Below, one piece after another: positions 54,605-62,861 of a stretch of 64,000 nucleotides of DNA (positions are counted from its first letter, which is position 1; every line of letters begins with the position of its first letter). The position numbers and the translations under genes are program-made. Source of the DNA: Saccharospirillum mangrovi (GTDB lineage Bacteria; Pseudomonadota; Gammaproteobacteria; Pseudomonadales; Natronospirillaceae); NCBI RefSeq assembly GCF_003367315.1, contig NZ_CP031415.1, positions 680,001-744,000 on the forward strand. Direction: 5' to 3'. The notes under the pieces were generated by a model. The model was not told the origin of the DNA and did not search any database. It saw nothing but the letters and a program-made list of their open reading frames with translations.

Positions 54605-55447
54605 ATGTTCAATACCCACAAGGTTCGCATGAACCGATTACTCAGCAACGGCAAATGCCTGGATGTCGCCATCGACCACGGCGTCTGCAACGAGCCGACG
54701 TTTCTGAACGGTTTGACCGATATGGCCGGCGTGGTTGATCAACTGGTCGCCGCCGGGCCGGACGCCATTCAGATGAATTACGGCCAGGCCGATTTGCTGC
54801 AAAACCGCGATGGCAAAAACAAGCCGGCGCTGGTGTTGCGCACCGATATGGGCAACCCCTACAACCCGCATCGCCATCGCAGCATGTGGGCGGTGTTGCA
54901 GAACGAAGACGACCCGATCAACACCGCGCTGCAAATGGACGCGGCCTGTGTGGTGGTGAATCTGTTTATGTTGCCGGACGAGCCGGATCTGTTTCGTCAG
55001 TGCGTGCACAACATCGGCAAGGTGCGCAATGCCTGCGACCGCGTTGGCATGCCGTTGATGATCGAGCCATTGGTGATGCAGCCGCAGGATGGTCGCGGCG
55101 GTTATATGGTCGATGGCGACCGCGAGAAAATCGTTACGCTGGTGCGGTTGGCGCGTGAAATGGGTGCCGACATCATTAAGGCCGATCCGACTGCCGAAGC
55201 GGAAGATTTCCACGAAGTGGTGGAGGCGGCGCGTTGTCCGGTGTTGGTGCGTGGCGGTGGTAAAGAGGATTTGTCGGCGGTGTTCGGCAAGGCTGAGCAA
55301 CTGCTGAAGCAGGGTGCGCATGGCATGGTCTATGGTCGTAATATCTATCAGCATCCGGACCCGAGCCGAGTGGTGAAGGCGCTGATGGCGATGATTCACG
55401 ATGGGATCAGTGCTGAGGCGGCTATGGCGGTTTATCAGCAGGGTTGA
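54605..55447 (+). CDS. Class I DhnA/LsrF-type aldolase
   Basis: A 280-residue (beta/alpha)8 aldolase of the DeoC/FbaB-LsrF family (COG1830). The opening LSNGKCLDVAIDHGV supplies an acid-base Asp, and the Schiff-base Lys lies in ADIIKADPTAEAEDF. Phosphate binding is through VLVRGGGKED and AHGMVYGRNIYQH. It probably cleaves a ketose phosphate to DHAP plus an aldehyde. ATG 54605 has ATAAGGAG before it. It follows the dehydrogenase after 20 bases. The exact substrate is unknown. Confidence 0.82.
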   Translation: MFNTHKVRMNRLLSNGKCLDVAIDHGVCNEPTFLNGLTDMAGVVDQLVAAGPDAIQMNYGQADLLQNRDGKNKPALVLRTDMGNPYNPHRHRSMWAVLQNEDDPINTALQMDAACVVVNLFMLPDEPDLFRQCVHNIGKVRNACDRVGMPLMIEPLVMQPQDGRGGYMVDGDREKIVTLVRLAREMGADIIKADPTAEAEDFHEVVEAARCPVLVRGGGKEDLSAVFGKAEQLLKQGAHGMVYGRNIYQHPDPSRVVKALMAMIHDGISAEAAMAVYQQG

Positions 55448-55464
55448 GGTTGGGGTGGGCGTCC

Positions 55465-55578
55465 GTCATCCGCTTGGCCCGGCTGGTTGGCGGCACGCCG
55501 TAAACCCATCCATGGGGGCTCGACCCTGGCCATCCATGGCCAGGGACGGCCACCAACCAGCCGGGCCAAGCGGATGAC
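55465..55578. repeat. Palindromic repeat element with 26-bp perfect terminal inverted repeats
   Basis: Bases 55465-55490 and 55553-55578 are perfect reverse complements (start GTCATCCGCTTGGCC, end GGCCAAGCGGATGAC). They enclose 62 bases with a nested CCTGGCCAT/ATGGCCAGG stem. This resembles the dispersed intergenic palindromes of Oceanospirillales-type genomes. It lies between the aldolase and kinase genes and would form a large hairpin that may dampen read-through. Confidence 0.7.
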
Positions 55579-55638
55579 TACTGGCTGTGGTTAGGTTGGA
55601 AAGAAGACACAAAACAACAACAAGAAAGCGAGCAGGTT

Positions 55639-57180
55639 ATGGCAAGGCAGACGCCCTTATTGCTGGGCATCGACTGTGGCAACACCGTGGTGAAAGCAGC
55701 GCTGTTTGAATTGAACGGCCGCGAAGTGGCGGTGCACGCCGAGAACGTCAGTACCCAGCAACCCGCGCCCGGTTTTACCGAAACCGATATGGACGAACAT
55801 TGGCAGCGTTGTGTTAAGGCGATTGCCGGGGTGTTGTCGAAAGCGGGCGTTGCCGGCACGGCGATTCAATCCATCGGTGTCAGCGGCCACGGCAACGGCC
55901 TGTATCTGCTCGACCACGACGGCCAGCCGCTCAAAGCCATTCAGTCGATGGATACCCGCGCCGAAGCGTTGGTCGCCAGCGGTGTGTTGGACGAAGCGGC
56001 GATTTTGCCGCTGAATCATCAGGGCATCTGGGCGGCGCAAACGCCGGTGTTGTTGCGCTGGTTGCGTCAGCACAAGCCCGAGCTTTACCGCCGCATCGGC
56101 ACCGCTTTTCTGTGCAAGGATTCGGTGGTGCATCGGCTCACCGGCGCACGCTCCAGCGACTTCAGCGATATGAGCGGCTGCGGCCTGATCGACTTTGGCA
56201 AAGGCGGTTATTCCGACGCCCTGCTGCACGCCTATGGCCTGGACGACGCCCGCGATTGGTTGCCGCCGCTGCATCAATCGACCGAAGTGGTCGGCGAAGT
56301 CACCGCCGCTAGCGCTGAACTGACGGGTCTGGCGGCCGGTACGCCGGTGGTCGCGGGCCTGTTCGATGTGGTTGCCAGCGCGCTGGGCAGTGGCGTCGAG
56401 CGCACCGGCCAGGCGTCGTTGATTGCCGGCACCTGGAGCATCAATCAGGTGATTGTCGAGCAGCCGCCCAAACCCGGTTCGGTGTTTATGGCCAGCACCT
56501 TCGATGCCAACCGCTTTCTGGCGATTGAATCCAGCGCCACCTCGACGGCCAATCTGGAATGGTTTATCCGCGAGTTCTGCGCCGACGAATCCTTGCGCGC
56601 CCGCGAATGCGGCGCTTCGGTCTACCAGATCATTGCCGAAGAATTGGTTGAAGTGGCCCTGCCGGCCGACTTGCCGCTGTTCCACCCCTATCTTTATGGT
56701 GCCGGCCAGGCGTTGCACGCCCGGGGCGGCTTTTATGGCGTGACCGGCTGGCACGATCGTAGCGCCATGTTGTATGCGTTGTTTGAAGGTGTGGTGTTCG
56801 GTCACCGCCATCATCTGGACCGCTTGCGCGCCGCCGGTGTCCGCTTCGATTCGGTGCGCCTGACCGGCGGCGGCGCACGCAGCGATTACTGGGCGCAGCT
56901 CTTTGCCGATGTGCTGGATATCACCATCGACACCGCCGAAGGCAGCGAAACCGGCGCGCTCGGTGCGGCCATCGCCGCTGGCGTCGGCGCCGGTTGCTTT
57001 GCCGACTACGCCGTCGGCACGGCCCAGATGACGCGGCTGAGCGCGCGCTACCAGCCGCGTGCCGAACAGCGCCAATTCTTCGAGCGCCGCTACCGCTTCT
57101 TCCGCGATCTGCGCACCGCCATGGAGCCGCTGTGGCGCGACCTGGCCGAGTTCAACCAGGCGTTAACCCGCACCGATTGA
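55639..57180 (+). CDS. FGGY-family carbohydrate kinase (polyol/ketose kinase)
   Basis: A 513-residue kinase with the FGGY phosphate-1 loop LLGIDCGNTVVKAALFEL, the catalytic region GVSGHGNGLYLLDHDG, and the ATP-binding C-terminal domain with RLTGGGARSDYWAQLFADVL and GALGAAIAAGVGAG. FGGY members phosphorylate glycerol, xylulose, ribulose, erythritol and related substrates. Context (FAD dehydrogenase, aldolase, SorC) points to a polyol or ketose feeding this pathway. A weak AGCAGG precedes the start; the repeat element separates it from the aldolase. Confidence 0.85.
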   Translation: MARQTPLLLGIDCGNTVVKAALFELNGREVAVHAENVSTQQPAPGFTETDMDEHWQRCVKAIAGVLSKAGVAGTAIQSIGVSGHGNGLYLLDHDGQPLKAIQSMDTRAEALVASGVLDEAAILPLNHQGIWAAQTPVLLRWLRQHKPELYRRIGTAFLCKDSVVHRLTGARSSDFSDMSGCGLIDFGKGGYSDALLHAYGLDDARDWLPPLHQSTEVVGEVTAASAELTGLAAGTPVVAGLFDVVASALGSGVERTGQASLIAGTWSINQVIVEQPPKPGSVFMASTFDANRFLAIESSATSTANLEWFIREFCADESLRARECGASVYQIIAEELVEVALPADLPLFHPYLYGAGQALHARGGFYGVTGWHDRSAMLYALFEGVVFGHRHHLDRLRAAGVRFDSVRLTGGGARSDYWAQLFADVLDITIDTAEGSETGALGAAIAAGVGAGCFADYAVGTAQMTRLSARYQPRAEQRQFFERRYRFFRDLRTAMEPLWRDLAEFNQALTRTD

Positions 57181-57274
57181 TCCCAAAATCGTCCACTCGT
57201 CTGTGCCCGGCCTGTGATGCCCGGGCAGGGCTGAGTGCGGCTTGTCGATAAAATTTATAAAAACGGTACAAAAA

Positions 57275-57307
57275 GTCTCATTATAAAATTATAGTGAGTA
57301 AAACTCA
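57275..57307. promoter_or_regulatory. Inverted-repeat operator candidate, site B, before the alcohol dehydrogenase
   Basis: CTCATTATAA (57277-57286) and TTATAGTGAG (57289-57298) form an imperfect palindrome with one mismatch. A further CTCA (57304-57307) continues the TGAG/CTCA half-site theme seen in sites A and C, though not with the same TGAGA-N7-TCTCA spacing. It lies within a very AT-rich stretch suited to a promoter, 65 bases before the ATG. Confidence 0.45.
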
Positions 57308-57371
57308 GAGAGCGGCGCGGTTCAGCCGCCGAACGCCAGGCCGTGCCACCGGCCGCAAAGAGGGTCCGACC

Positions 57372-58538
57372 ATGACACACAGAATTGTTCTTCCCCGGTT
57401 AATGGAAACCGGCGCCGGCGCGGTGCAGCAAGTACCGGCCTTGCTGAAAACCCTGGGTTGCAAAAAACCGTTGCTGATTACCGACCCGATCATGGTGCAG
57501 CTCGGCCACGCCGCACGCCTGCAAGACATCCTCGGCAGCGCCGGCATCAGCAGCGATGTCTTCGCCGACACCATGGCCGAGCCGACCGAAGATTCACTGT
57601 TGCCAGCCGTCGAGCAGGTAAAAGCCGGCGACTTCGATGCGCTGATCGCCCTCGGCGGCGGCTCGGCCATCGACAGCGCCAAGGCCATCGCCATTCTCGG
57701 TGCCTACGGCGGCCAGATGGCCGATTACAAAGTGCCGCGCATCCTCGATGAAGCTGGCCTGCCGGTCATCGCCATTCCCACCACCGCCGGCACTGGCTCC
57801 GAAGCCACCCGCGTCACCATCATCACCGACGCCAAAACCGACGAGAAAATGCTCTGCATGGGCCTGGGTTTTATGCCGGTGGCAGCGGTGATTGACTACG
57901 AACTGTCGATGACCGCCCCAGCGCGGGTCACCGCCGATACCGGCATCGACGCACTGACCCACGGCATCGAAGCCTACGTCAGCCAGAAGGCGAACCCGTT
58001 CAGCGACCGCCAGGCGCTGGCCGCCATCGAACTGATTGCCCCCAACCTGCGCCGCGTCTACCACGAGCCCGATAACAAACCAGCGCGTGAAGCCATGATG
58101 CTCGGCGCAACGCTCGCTGGCGTCGCCTTTTCCAACGCCTCGGTGGCGTTGGTGCACGGCATGAGCCGGCCGATTGGCGCGCACTTTCACGTACCGCACG
58201 GCCTGAGCAACGCCATGCTGTTGCCTGCGATCACCGAATGGTCGATTCCGGCCGCGCAACAGCGCTACGCCACCTGCGCCCGCACCATGGGCATTGCCAG
58301 TGCGAGCGACAGCGATGCCTCGGCCAACGCCAAATTACTGGCCGAACTGAAAGCCTTGAACGACGAACTGAAAGTACCGACGCCGGCCGGCTTCGGCATC
58401 AAAGAGGCCGACTTCTTCGGCAAGCTGGAATTGATGTCCGAACAGGCGCTGGCCTCGGGTTCGCCCGGCAACAACCCGCGTGTGCCGACGGCGGCCGAAA
58501 TTGTCACGCTTTACGAAACCGTCTGGAATCAGTCTTAA
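57372..58538 (+). CDS. Iron-containing alcohol dehydrogenase
   Basis: A 388-residue group III (Fe-ADH) enzyme. The NAD-binding region is DALIALGGGSAIDSAKAIAIL; the metal ligands are in DTGIDALTHGIEAYVS and MSRPIGAHFHVPHGLSNA (His and Asp). Family members act on butanol, lactaldehyde, glycerol and semialdehydes. The next gene encodes an acylating semialdehyde dehydrogenase, so it may make or consume the corresponding alcohol. ATG 57372 is preceded by AAAGAGGG. Confidence 0.87.
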   Translation: MTHRIVLPRLMETGAGAVQQVPALLKTLGCKKPLLITDPIMVQLGHAARLQDILGSAGISSDVFADTMAEPTEDSLLPAVEQVKAGDFDALIALGGGSAIDSAKAIAILGAYGGQMADYKVPRILDEAGLPVIAIPTTAGTGSEATRVTIITDAKTDEKMLCMGLGFMPVAAVIDYELSMTAPARVTADTGIDALTHGIEAYVSQKANPFSDRQALAAIELIAPNLRRVYHEPDNKPAREAMMLGATLAGVAFSNASVALVHGMSRPIGAHFHVPHGLSNAMLLPAITEWSIPAAQQRYATCARTMGIASASDSDASANAKLLAELKALNDELKVPTPAGFGIKEADFFGKLELMSEQALASGSPGNNPRVPTAAEIVTLYETVWNQS

Positions 58539-58549
58539 AGGAAAGCCCT

Positions 58550-60055
58550 ATGAAAACGATTGAACACTTCATCAATAACGCCCGCGTCAGCGGTACCAGC
58601 GACCGCCTCGCCGATGTCTACGACCCGGCGACCGGCCAGGTACAAGCCAAGGTGCAACTGGCCTCGGCCGACGACACCCGCGTCGCTATCGCCGCCGCCC
58701 AAGCGGCCTTTCCGGCCTGGTCTACCGCGGCGGCACTCACTCGTGCGCGGGTGCTGTTTCGCTTTAAAGCCCTGCTGGAAGAACACGAAGACGAACTGGC
58801 CGAACTGATCAGCCGCGAGCACGGCAAGGTGCTGTCGGACGCACGCGGCGAACTGACGCGTGGCAAGGAAGTGGTCGAATTCGCCAGCGGCATGCCGCAC
58901 GCCCAAAAAGGCGAATACAGCCGCAACGTCGGCACCGGCGTCGATACCCACAGCCAGATGATGCCGCTGGGTGTCTGCGTCGGTATTTCGCCGTTCAACT
59001 TCCCGGCCATGGTGCCGATGTGGATGTTCCCCATCGCGCTCGCCGCCGGTAACACCTTTATCTTGAAACCCTCGGAAAAAGATCCGTCGGTGGCGCTGCG
59101 ACTGGCCGAATTGCTGCGTGAAGCCGGTTTGCCCGATGGCGTGCTCAACGTCGTCAATGGCGATAAAGAAGCCGTCGATACCTTGCTCACCGACGAGCGC
59201 GTCCAGGCGGTCAGCTTTGTCGGCTCCACGCCCATTGCCGAATACATTTATGAAACCGCCAGCCGTCACGGCAAACGCGCCCAGGCGCTGGGCGGAGCGA
59301 AAAACCACCTGGTGGTGATGCCCGATGCCGATCTCGACGGCGCGGTCAGCGCCTTGATGGGTGCCGCCTACGGCGCGGCCGGTGAACGCTGCATGGCAAT
59401 TTCTGTGGCTGTGGCCGTTACCGATGCCGTCGGCGATGCGCTGGTCGAGCAATTAAAACCCCGCGTCGAAGCGCTGAAAATCGGTGCCGGTTATGGCGTG
59501 AACGATGAAAACGACATGGGCCCGCTGATCACCCGCGCACACCGCGACAAGGTACACAGCTACGTCGACAGCGGCGCCGAGCAGGGCGCGCAACTGGTGG
59601 TCGATGGCCGCGATTTAAAAGTACCCGGCCACGAAGACGGCTTCTTTATCGGCGGCTGCCTGTTCGATCATGTGCAACCGAACATGACCATCTACCGCGA
59701 AGAAATTTTTGGCCCGGTTTTATGCGTGGTACGCGTGCCCGATTTCGACAGCGCCGTGCAACTGATCAACGCTCACGAATACGGCAACGGCACCGCGATA
59801 TTCACCCGCGACGGCCAGGCCGCACGACGCTTCGGCGAAGAAGTTCAGGTCGGCATGATCGGCGTCAACGTGCCGATTCCGGTGCCCATGGCCTACCACT
59901 GCTTCGGTGGCTGGAAGCGTTCGTTGTTTGGCCCGCTGCACATGCACGGCCCGGACGGCGTACGCTTCTTCACGCGCATGAAAACCATCACCACCCGTTG
60001 GCCCGACAGCCAGGTTGCAGCCCCGGCTGAGTTTGTCATGCCAACGATGAAATGA
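58550..60055 (+). CDS. CoA-acylating methylmalonate-semialdehyde dehydrogenase (MmsA/IolA family)
   Basis: A 501-residue aldehyde dehydrogenase of the MmsA/IolA type, which converts methylmalonate or malonate semialdehyde to propionyl- or acetyl-CoA. The MMPLGVCVGISPFNFPAMVPMW segment, the catalytic Cys in GAAYGAAGERCMAISVAVAV and the FGGWKRSLFGPLHMHGPDGVRFFTRMKTITTRW end are characteristic. There is no conserved Glu general base typical of non-acylating ALDHs. It follows the ADH after 11 bases with an AAGGAAAG ribosome site, so the two are one operon. Confidence 0.9.
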   Translation: MKTIEHFINNARVSGTSDRLADVYDPATGQVQAKVQLASADDTRVAIAAAQAAFPAWSTAAALTRARVLFRFKALLEEHEDELAELISREHGKVLSDARGELTRGKEVVEFASGMPHAQKGEYSRNVGTGVDTHSQMMPLGVCVGISPFNFPAMVPMWMFPIALAAGNTFILKPSEKDPSVALRLAELLREAGLPDGVLNVVNGDKEAVDTLLTDERVQAVSFVGSTPIAEYIYETASRHGKRAQALGGAKNHLVVMPDADLDGAVSALMGAAYGAAGERCMAISVAVAVTDAVGDALVEQLKPRVEALKIGAGYGVNDENDMGPLITRAHRDKVHSYVDSGAEQGAQLVVDGRDLKVPGHEDGFFIGGCLFDHVQPNMTIYREEIFGPVLCVVRVPDFDSAVQLINAHEYGNGTAIFTRDGQAARRFGEEVQVGMIGVNVPIPVPMAYHCFGGWKRSLFGPLHMHGPDGVRFFTRMKTITTRWPDSQVAAPAEFVMPTMK

Positions 60056-60188
60056 TCACCATCGAGTGTGATGCAAGACGGCTTCGGCCAATGACTGCCT
60101 GTCCAAAAACCGCCATCAGAGCGGAGCACGGATGATTGTTGGGCGCAGGGATGCGCCCTTGTTTTTACCAACCCTGAAGGAGCGGTTT

Positions 60189-60386
60189 ATGCCCGTGGTA
60201 ACGGTTGCCCAATCGCCGGGCCGAACGCTGGAACAACGGCGTGAATTGGTGGCAAAAATCACCGACGCTTTTGTCACCAGTTATGGTGTTGCGCCGGAAG
60301 CGGTGACGATTTTCCTGCAGGATTATGACGATAGTCATTGGGGTAAAGCAGGTCAGTTGCACTTGGATTCAAAAAAAACTGAGTAG
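60189..60386 (+). CDS. 4-oxalocrotonate tautomerase-family protein
   Basis: A 65-residue beta-alpha-beta protein. Translation from ATG 60189 gives Met-Pro-Val-Val-Thr, so Pro-1 after Met removal is the catalytic base typical of the family. The EQRRELVAKITDAFVTSYGV segment is the family helix. ATG 60132 would bury Pro-1, so 60189 was chosen. A GAAGGAG ribosome site is present upstream. It may tautomerise an enol/keto acid in this pathway or be an unrelated small tautomerase. Confidence 0.72.
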   Translation: MPVVTVAQSPGRTLEQRRELVAKITDAFVTSYGVAPEAVTIFLQDYDDSHWGKAGQLHLDSKKTE

Positions 60387-60448
60387 AGTTTGGTGAGTGC
60401 CAGTCGGACGCAATCGCCCTTGTTTTTTGCAGCTACAGCAAATGGCTT

Positions 60449-60680
60449 TCTCTCGTTTGTTTCGGTTGCCCAGGTGAGATCCCGGATAAGCCGCTGGCTT
60501 TCCGGGATGACGTGGTTTTTGTGGGTGCTTTAAATATGAACGCTAAGATGGGCCGCCCAACATCACTTTGTCATCCCGGCCTTGAGCCGGTTGGGCTGGA
60601 ACACCGGATCTCTCGTTTGTTTCGGTTGCCCAGGTGAGATCCCGGATAAGCCGCTGGCTTTCCGGGATGACGTGGTTTTT
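60449..60680. repeat. Tandem REP-like palindromic repeats
   Basis: A 72-base unit at 60449-60520 is repeated exactly at 60609-60680. Each contains ATCCCGGA and TCCGGGAT as a stem. Between and after them (about 60571-60610 and 60731-60770) lies a partly conserved companion beginning TCATCCCGGCCTTGAGCCGG. Two full units and companions alternate in about 330 bases, like BIME/REP clusters. No gene is supported in the 60387-60911 gap (525 bp). Direct repeats this long and irregular are not CRISPR. Confidence 0.75.
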
Positions 60681-60911
60681 ATAGGTGCTTAGATGTGAAT
60701 GGTGAGGTGCATCGAAAAACGTCACTGCGTCATCCCGGCCTTGAGCCGGCTGGGCCGGCACACCGGATCTCGCCTGGGAAACCCAAGGTATCGATGAGCA
60801 ATAAACGGTTCAATGCAGGAACTGTTTTCATCAGTGCTCGATAAACCGCTAACAATGCCCATGTTATAGTCTGCCCACTTTCCACCCACCGCCACGGAGC
60901 ACTTCCCGCCC

Positions 60912-61682
60912 ATGACGCAACGCCGCGAAAAAGGCTCTTCCATCCTGCGTGTGCTCGACATCGTTAAAACCGTCAGCCTGGCCGAACGCGGGGCTTCGCT
61001 GCCCAGCCTGATCGACGAACTCGATATTCCCAAAGCCACGGTGCATCGCCTGGTACAGCAGATGGAAGAAGCGGGTTTTTTGCAGATCAACCTCAAAGGC
61101 AATGTGGTCCCCGGCCCGGCTTTGCAGCAGGTGGCGTTGGGTGTGCTCAGCAGCAACGAGGTGAAGATTCAGCGTCAAGCCATCTTGCAGGGGCTGGCAC
61201 GTGAAGTTGACGAAACCTGCGGCATTTCCATTCCCAACGGCACCGACATGCTTTATTACGACCGCGTTCAGGCCAACTGGCCGTTGCAGGTGCATTTGCC
61301 GGTCGGCTCGGAAGTACCCATCTGGTGCACCGCCAGCGGCAAACTCTATTTAGCGCTGTTGCCGAAAACCGCCCGCGAGCGGGTCATCCGCAACCTGCCG
61401 CTCGACAAACGCGCCCGCAATACCCAAACCGACCCCAACGAACTGGCCGCAGAATTGGAACGGATTCGCGCTCAGGGCTACGGTACTGACAACGAAGAAT
61501 TCATCGACGGCATGGTGGCCGTCTCGGTGCCGGTGCGTACTGGCGATGGTCAGTTGGTGGCCTGTTTGTTCGCTCACGGCCCGGTGATTCGCTGCTCGCT
61601 GGACGAACTGAAAAGCCATATTCCGGCCATGCAGCGGGCGGCGAAAGAACTCGGTCAGGTGCTCGACGGCGTGCAAAACTGA
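60912..61682 (+). CDS. IclR-family transcriptional regulator
   Basis: A 256-residue regulator with an N-terminal winged helix (SSILRVLDIVKTVSLAERGASLPSLIDELDIPKATVHRLVQQMEEAGFL) and a C-terminal IclR effector domain (EVDETCGISIPNGTDMLYYDRVQ, VPIWCTASGKLYLALLP, QGYGTDNEEFIDGMVAVSVPV). It lies immediately upstream of a TGAGA-N7-TCTCA palindrome and the SMP-30 gene, and close to the ADH/MmsA operon. It is the leading candidate to bind sites A, B and C. Confidence 0.85.
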   Translation: MTQRREKGSSILRVLDIVKTVSLAERGASLPSLIDELDIPKATVHRLVQQMEEAGFLQINLKGNVVPGPALQQVALGVLSSNEVKIQRQAILQGLAREVDETCGISIPNGTDMLYYDRVQANWPLQVHLPVGSEVPIWCTASGKLYLALLPKTARERVIRNLPLDKRARNTQTDPNELAAELERIRAQGYGTDNEEFIDGMVAVSVPVRTGDGQLVACLFAHGPVIRCSLDELKSHIPAMQRAAKELGQVLDGVQN

Positions 61683-61692
61683 AATATATTTC

Positions 61693-61719
61693 AATAATGA
61701 GATTATTTGTCTCATTATT
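61693..61719. promoter_or_regulatory. Palindromic operator (TGAGA-N7-TCTCA), site C
   Basis: AATAATGAGA (61693-61702) and TCTCATTATT (61710-61719) form a perfect 10-bp-arm palindrome with a 7-base spacer. The core is the same TGAGA-N7-TCTCA found at site A, 61698-61714. It directly abuts the -35 of the SMP-30 promoter. Confidence 0.75.
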
Positions 61720-61748
61720 TTGACTTTAAAGCAGGCGAAGGCTAGGTT
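61720..61748 (+). promoter_or_regulatory. Sigma-70 promoter of the SMP-30 gene
   Basis: -35 TTGACT (61720-61725), 17-base spacer, -10 TAGGTT (61743-61748). The operator overlaps or borders the -35, matching an activator or a repressor at the same geometry as promoter A. Confidence 0.6.
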
Positions 61749-61781
61749 GGTCAAAAAATAACAACCTGCGGAACCTGCGTG

Positions 61782-62717
61782 ATGACCTTCGCCCAACCGC
61801 TCGATACAGCCTTCACCGACACCCCCAACTGCGTCTTGCACTGCGCCGATGTGATCGGTGAAAGCCCGATCTGGTGCGCCGATTCGGCCACGTTGGTGTG
61901 GGCCGATATCGAAAGCGACCGCCTTCACCGCTTCCACCCCGCCAGCGGCCAGCACAGCGTTTACAGCGTCGATATCGGCATCACCGCTCTGGTGCCGACC
62001 GACGCCGATGGCTGGATTGCCGCCAGCCGCAGCGGCCTGTATCGCCTTGATGCCGACTTCAAAACCACCGCCTTCCTGCTCGACCCCACCGCCAACGAAG
62101 CCGATGTCCGCCTGAACGACGCCGTGGCCGACCGCGCCGGCCGCCTGTGGACCGGCAGCCTGTGCGAGGCTGATCTGGAACGCCCCGCCGGCGCTTTGTA
62201 CCGCCTCGATGCCCAATTGCACTGCGACAAAGTGGACCGGGGTTTCGCCGTCGCCAACGGCATCGCCGCCAGCCCGAACGGCAAGCGCCTGTACGCGGTC
62301 GATATGTTTCACCGCCAGATTCGCTGCTACGACCTCAACCCAGTCAGCGGCGCACTCGGGCCAGCGCAAATATTCGCCAGCTTCACCGAAGCCGATGGCA
62401 AACCCGACGGCCTGTGTTGCGACGATCAAGGCGGCCTTTGGGTCTGCCACTGGGGCGGCGGCTGTGTCAGCCGATTCGAGCCCGATGGCCGGCTCAGCGC
62501 CCGCATTCACCTGCCGGTTTCCCAGGTCACCCGCTGCACCTTCGGCGGGCCGGACCTGCGCGATCTGTTTATCTGCACCGCCCAATTCGAACTCAGCGCC
62601 GCTGCCCTTGAGCGCGAGCCCGAAGCCGGTGGTCTGTTCCATATCCGGGTGCCCTGGAGCGGGTTGCCTGAAGCGCTTTGTAACGTCGGCGATGCGGCTG
62701 GAGCCCGTCGCGGTTAA
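61782..62717 (+). CDS. SMP-30/gluconolactonase family protein
   Basis: A 311-residue six-bladed propeller. The metal Glu lies in GESPIWCADSATLVWADIES; RLNDAVADRAGRLWTGSL (Asn/Asp ligands) and VANGIAASPNGKRLYAVDM (Asn) follow, and DGKPDGLCCDDQGGLWVCHWGGG completes the site. These are the gluconolactonase/regucalcin ligand positions. It opens a sugar lactone or related ester. ATG 61782 is preferred over GTG 61779. It is controlled from the site C promoter. Confidence 0.87.
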   Translation: MTFAQPLDTAFTDTPNCVLHCADVIGESPIWCADSATLVWADIESDRLHRFHPASGQHSVYSVDIGITALVPTDADGWIAASRSGLYRLDADFKTTAFLLDPTANEADVRLNDAVADRAGRLWTGSLCEADLERPAGALYRLDAQLHCDKVDRGFAVANGIAASPNGKRLYAVDMFHRQIRCYDLNPVSGALGPAQIFASFTEADGKPDGLCCDDQGGLWVCHWGGGCVSRFEPDGRLSARIHLPVSQVTRCTFGGPDLRDLFICTAQFELSAAALEREPEAGGLFHIRVPWSGLPEALCNVGDAAGARRG

Positions 62718-62820
62718 GGAGGTTGCCCGCTTTAGACGTCTTTGAAGGATCAACCGGACCGAGCCGAACACGTCTCACCACAACAAGGCTCAGCCGGTTT
62801 GCTTGCCAATCACAGTGCGT

Positions 62821-62848
62821 CCGAACGAACCGTGCGTCGTTCGTTCGG
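62821..62848 (+). other. Perfect 10-bp-arm hairpin before the LVIVD gene
   Basis: CCGAACGAAC (62821-62830) and GTTCGTTCGG (62839-62848) flank an 8-base loop. It ends just before the AAGGAG ribosome site of the LVIVD gene at 62862, so it may modulate translation or serve as an operator. Its function is unknown. Confidence 0.55.
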
Positions 62849-62861
62849 CAAGGAGATCACA

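Noticed and set aside
55657-57075. A 472-codon minus-strand frame opposite the FGGY kinase
   Set aside because: It mirrors the kinase reading frame, shows no domain, and the kinase has all its motifs.
60449-60770. CRISPR array
   Set aside because: Only two long unit copies with irregular companions and no short uniform spacers; it fits REP/BIME repeats instead.
61350-62771. A 473-codon minus-strand frame opposite the IclR and SMP-30 genes
   Set aside because: It is antisense to two well-supported genes and crosses their intergenic promoter and operator.
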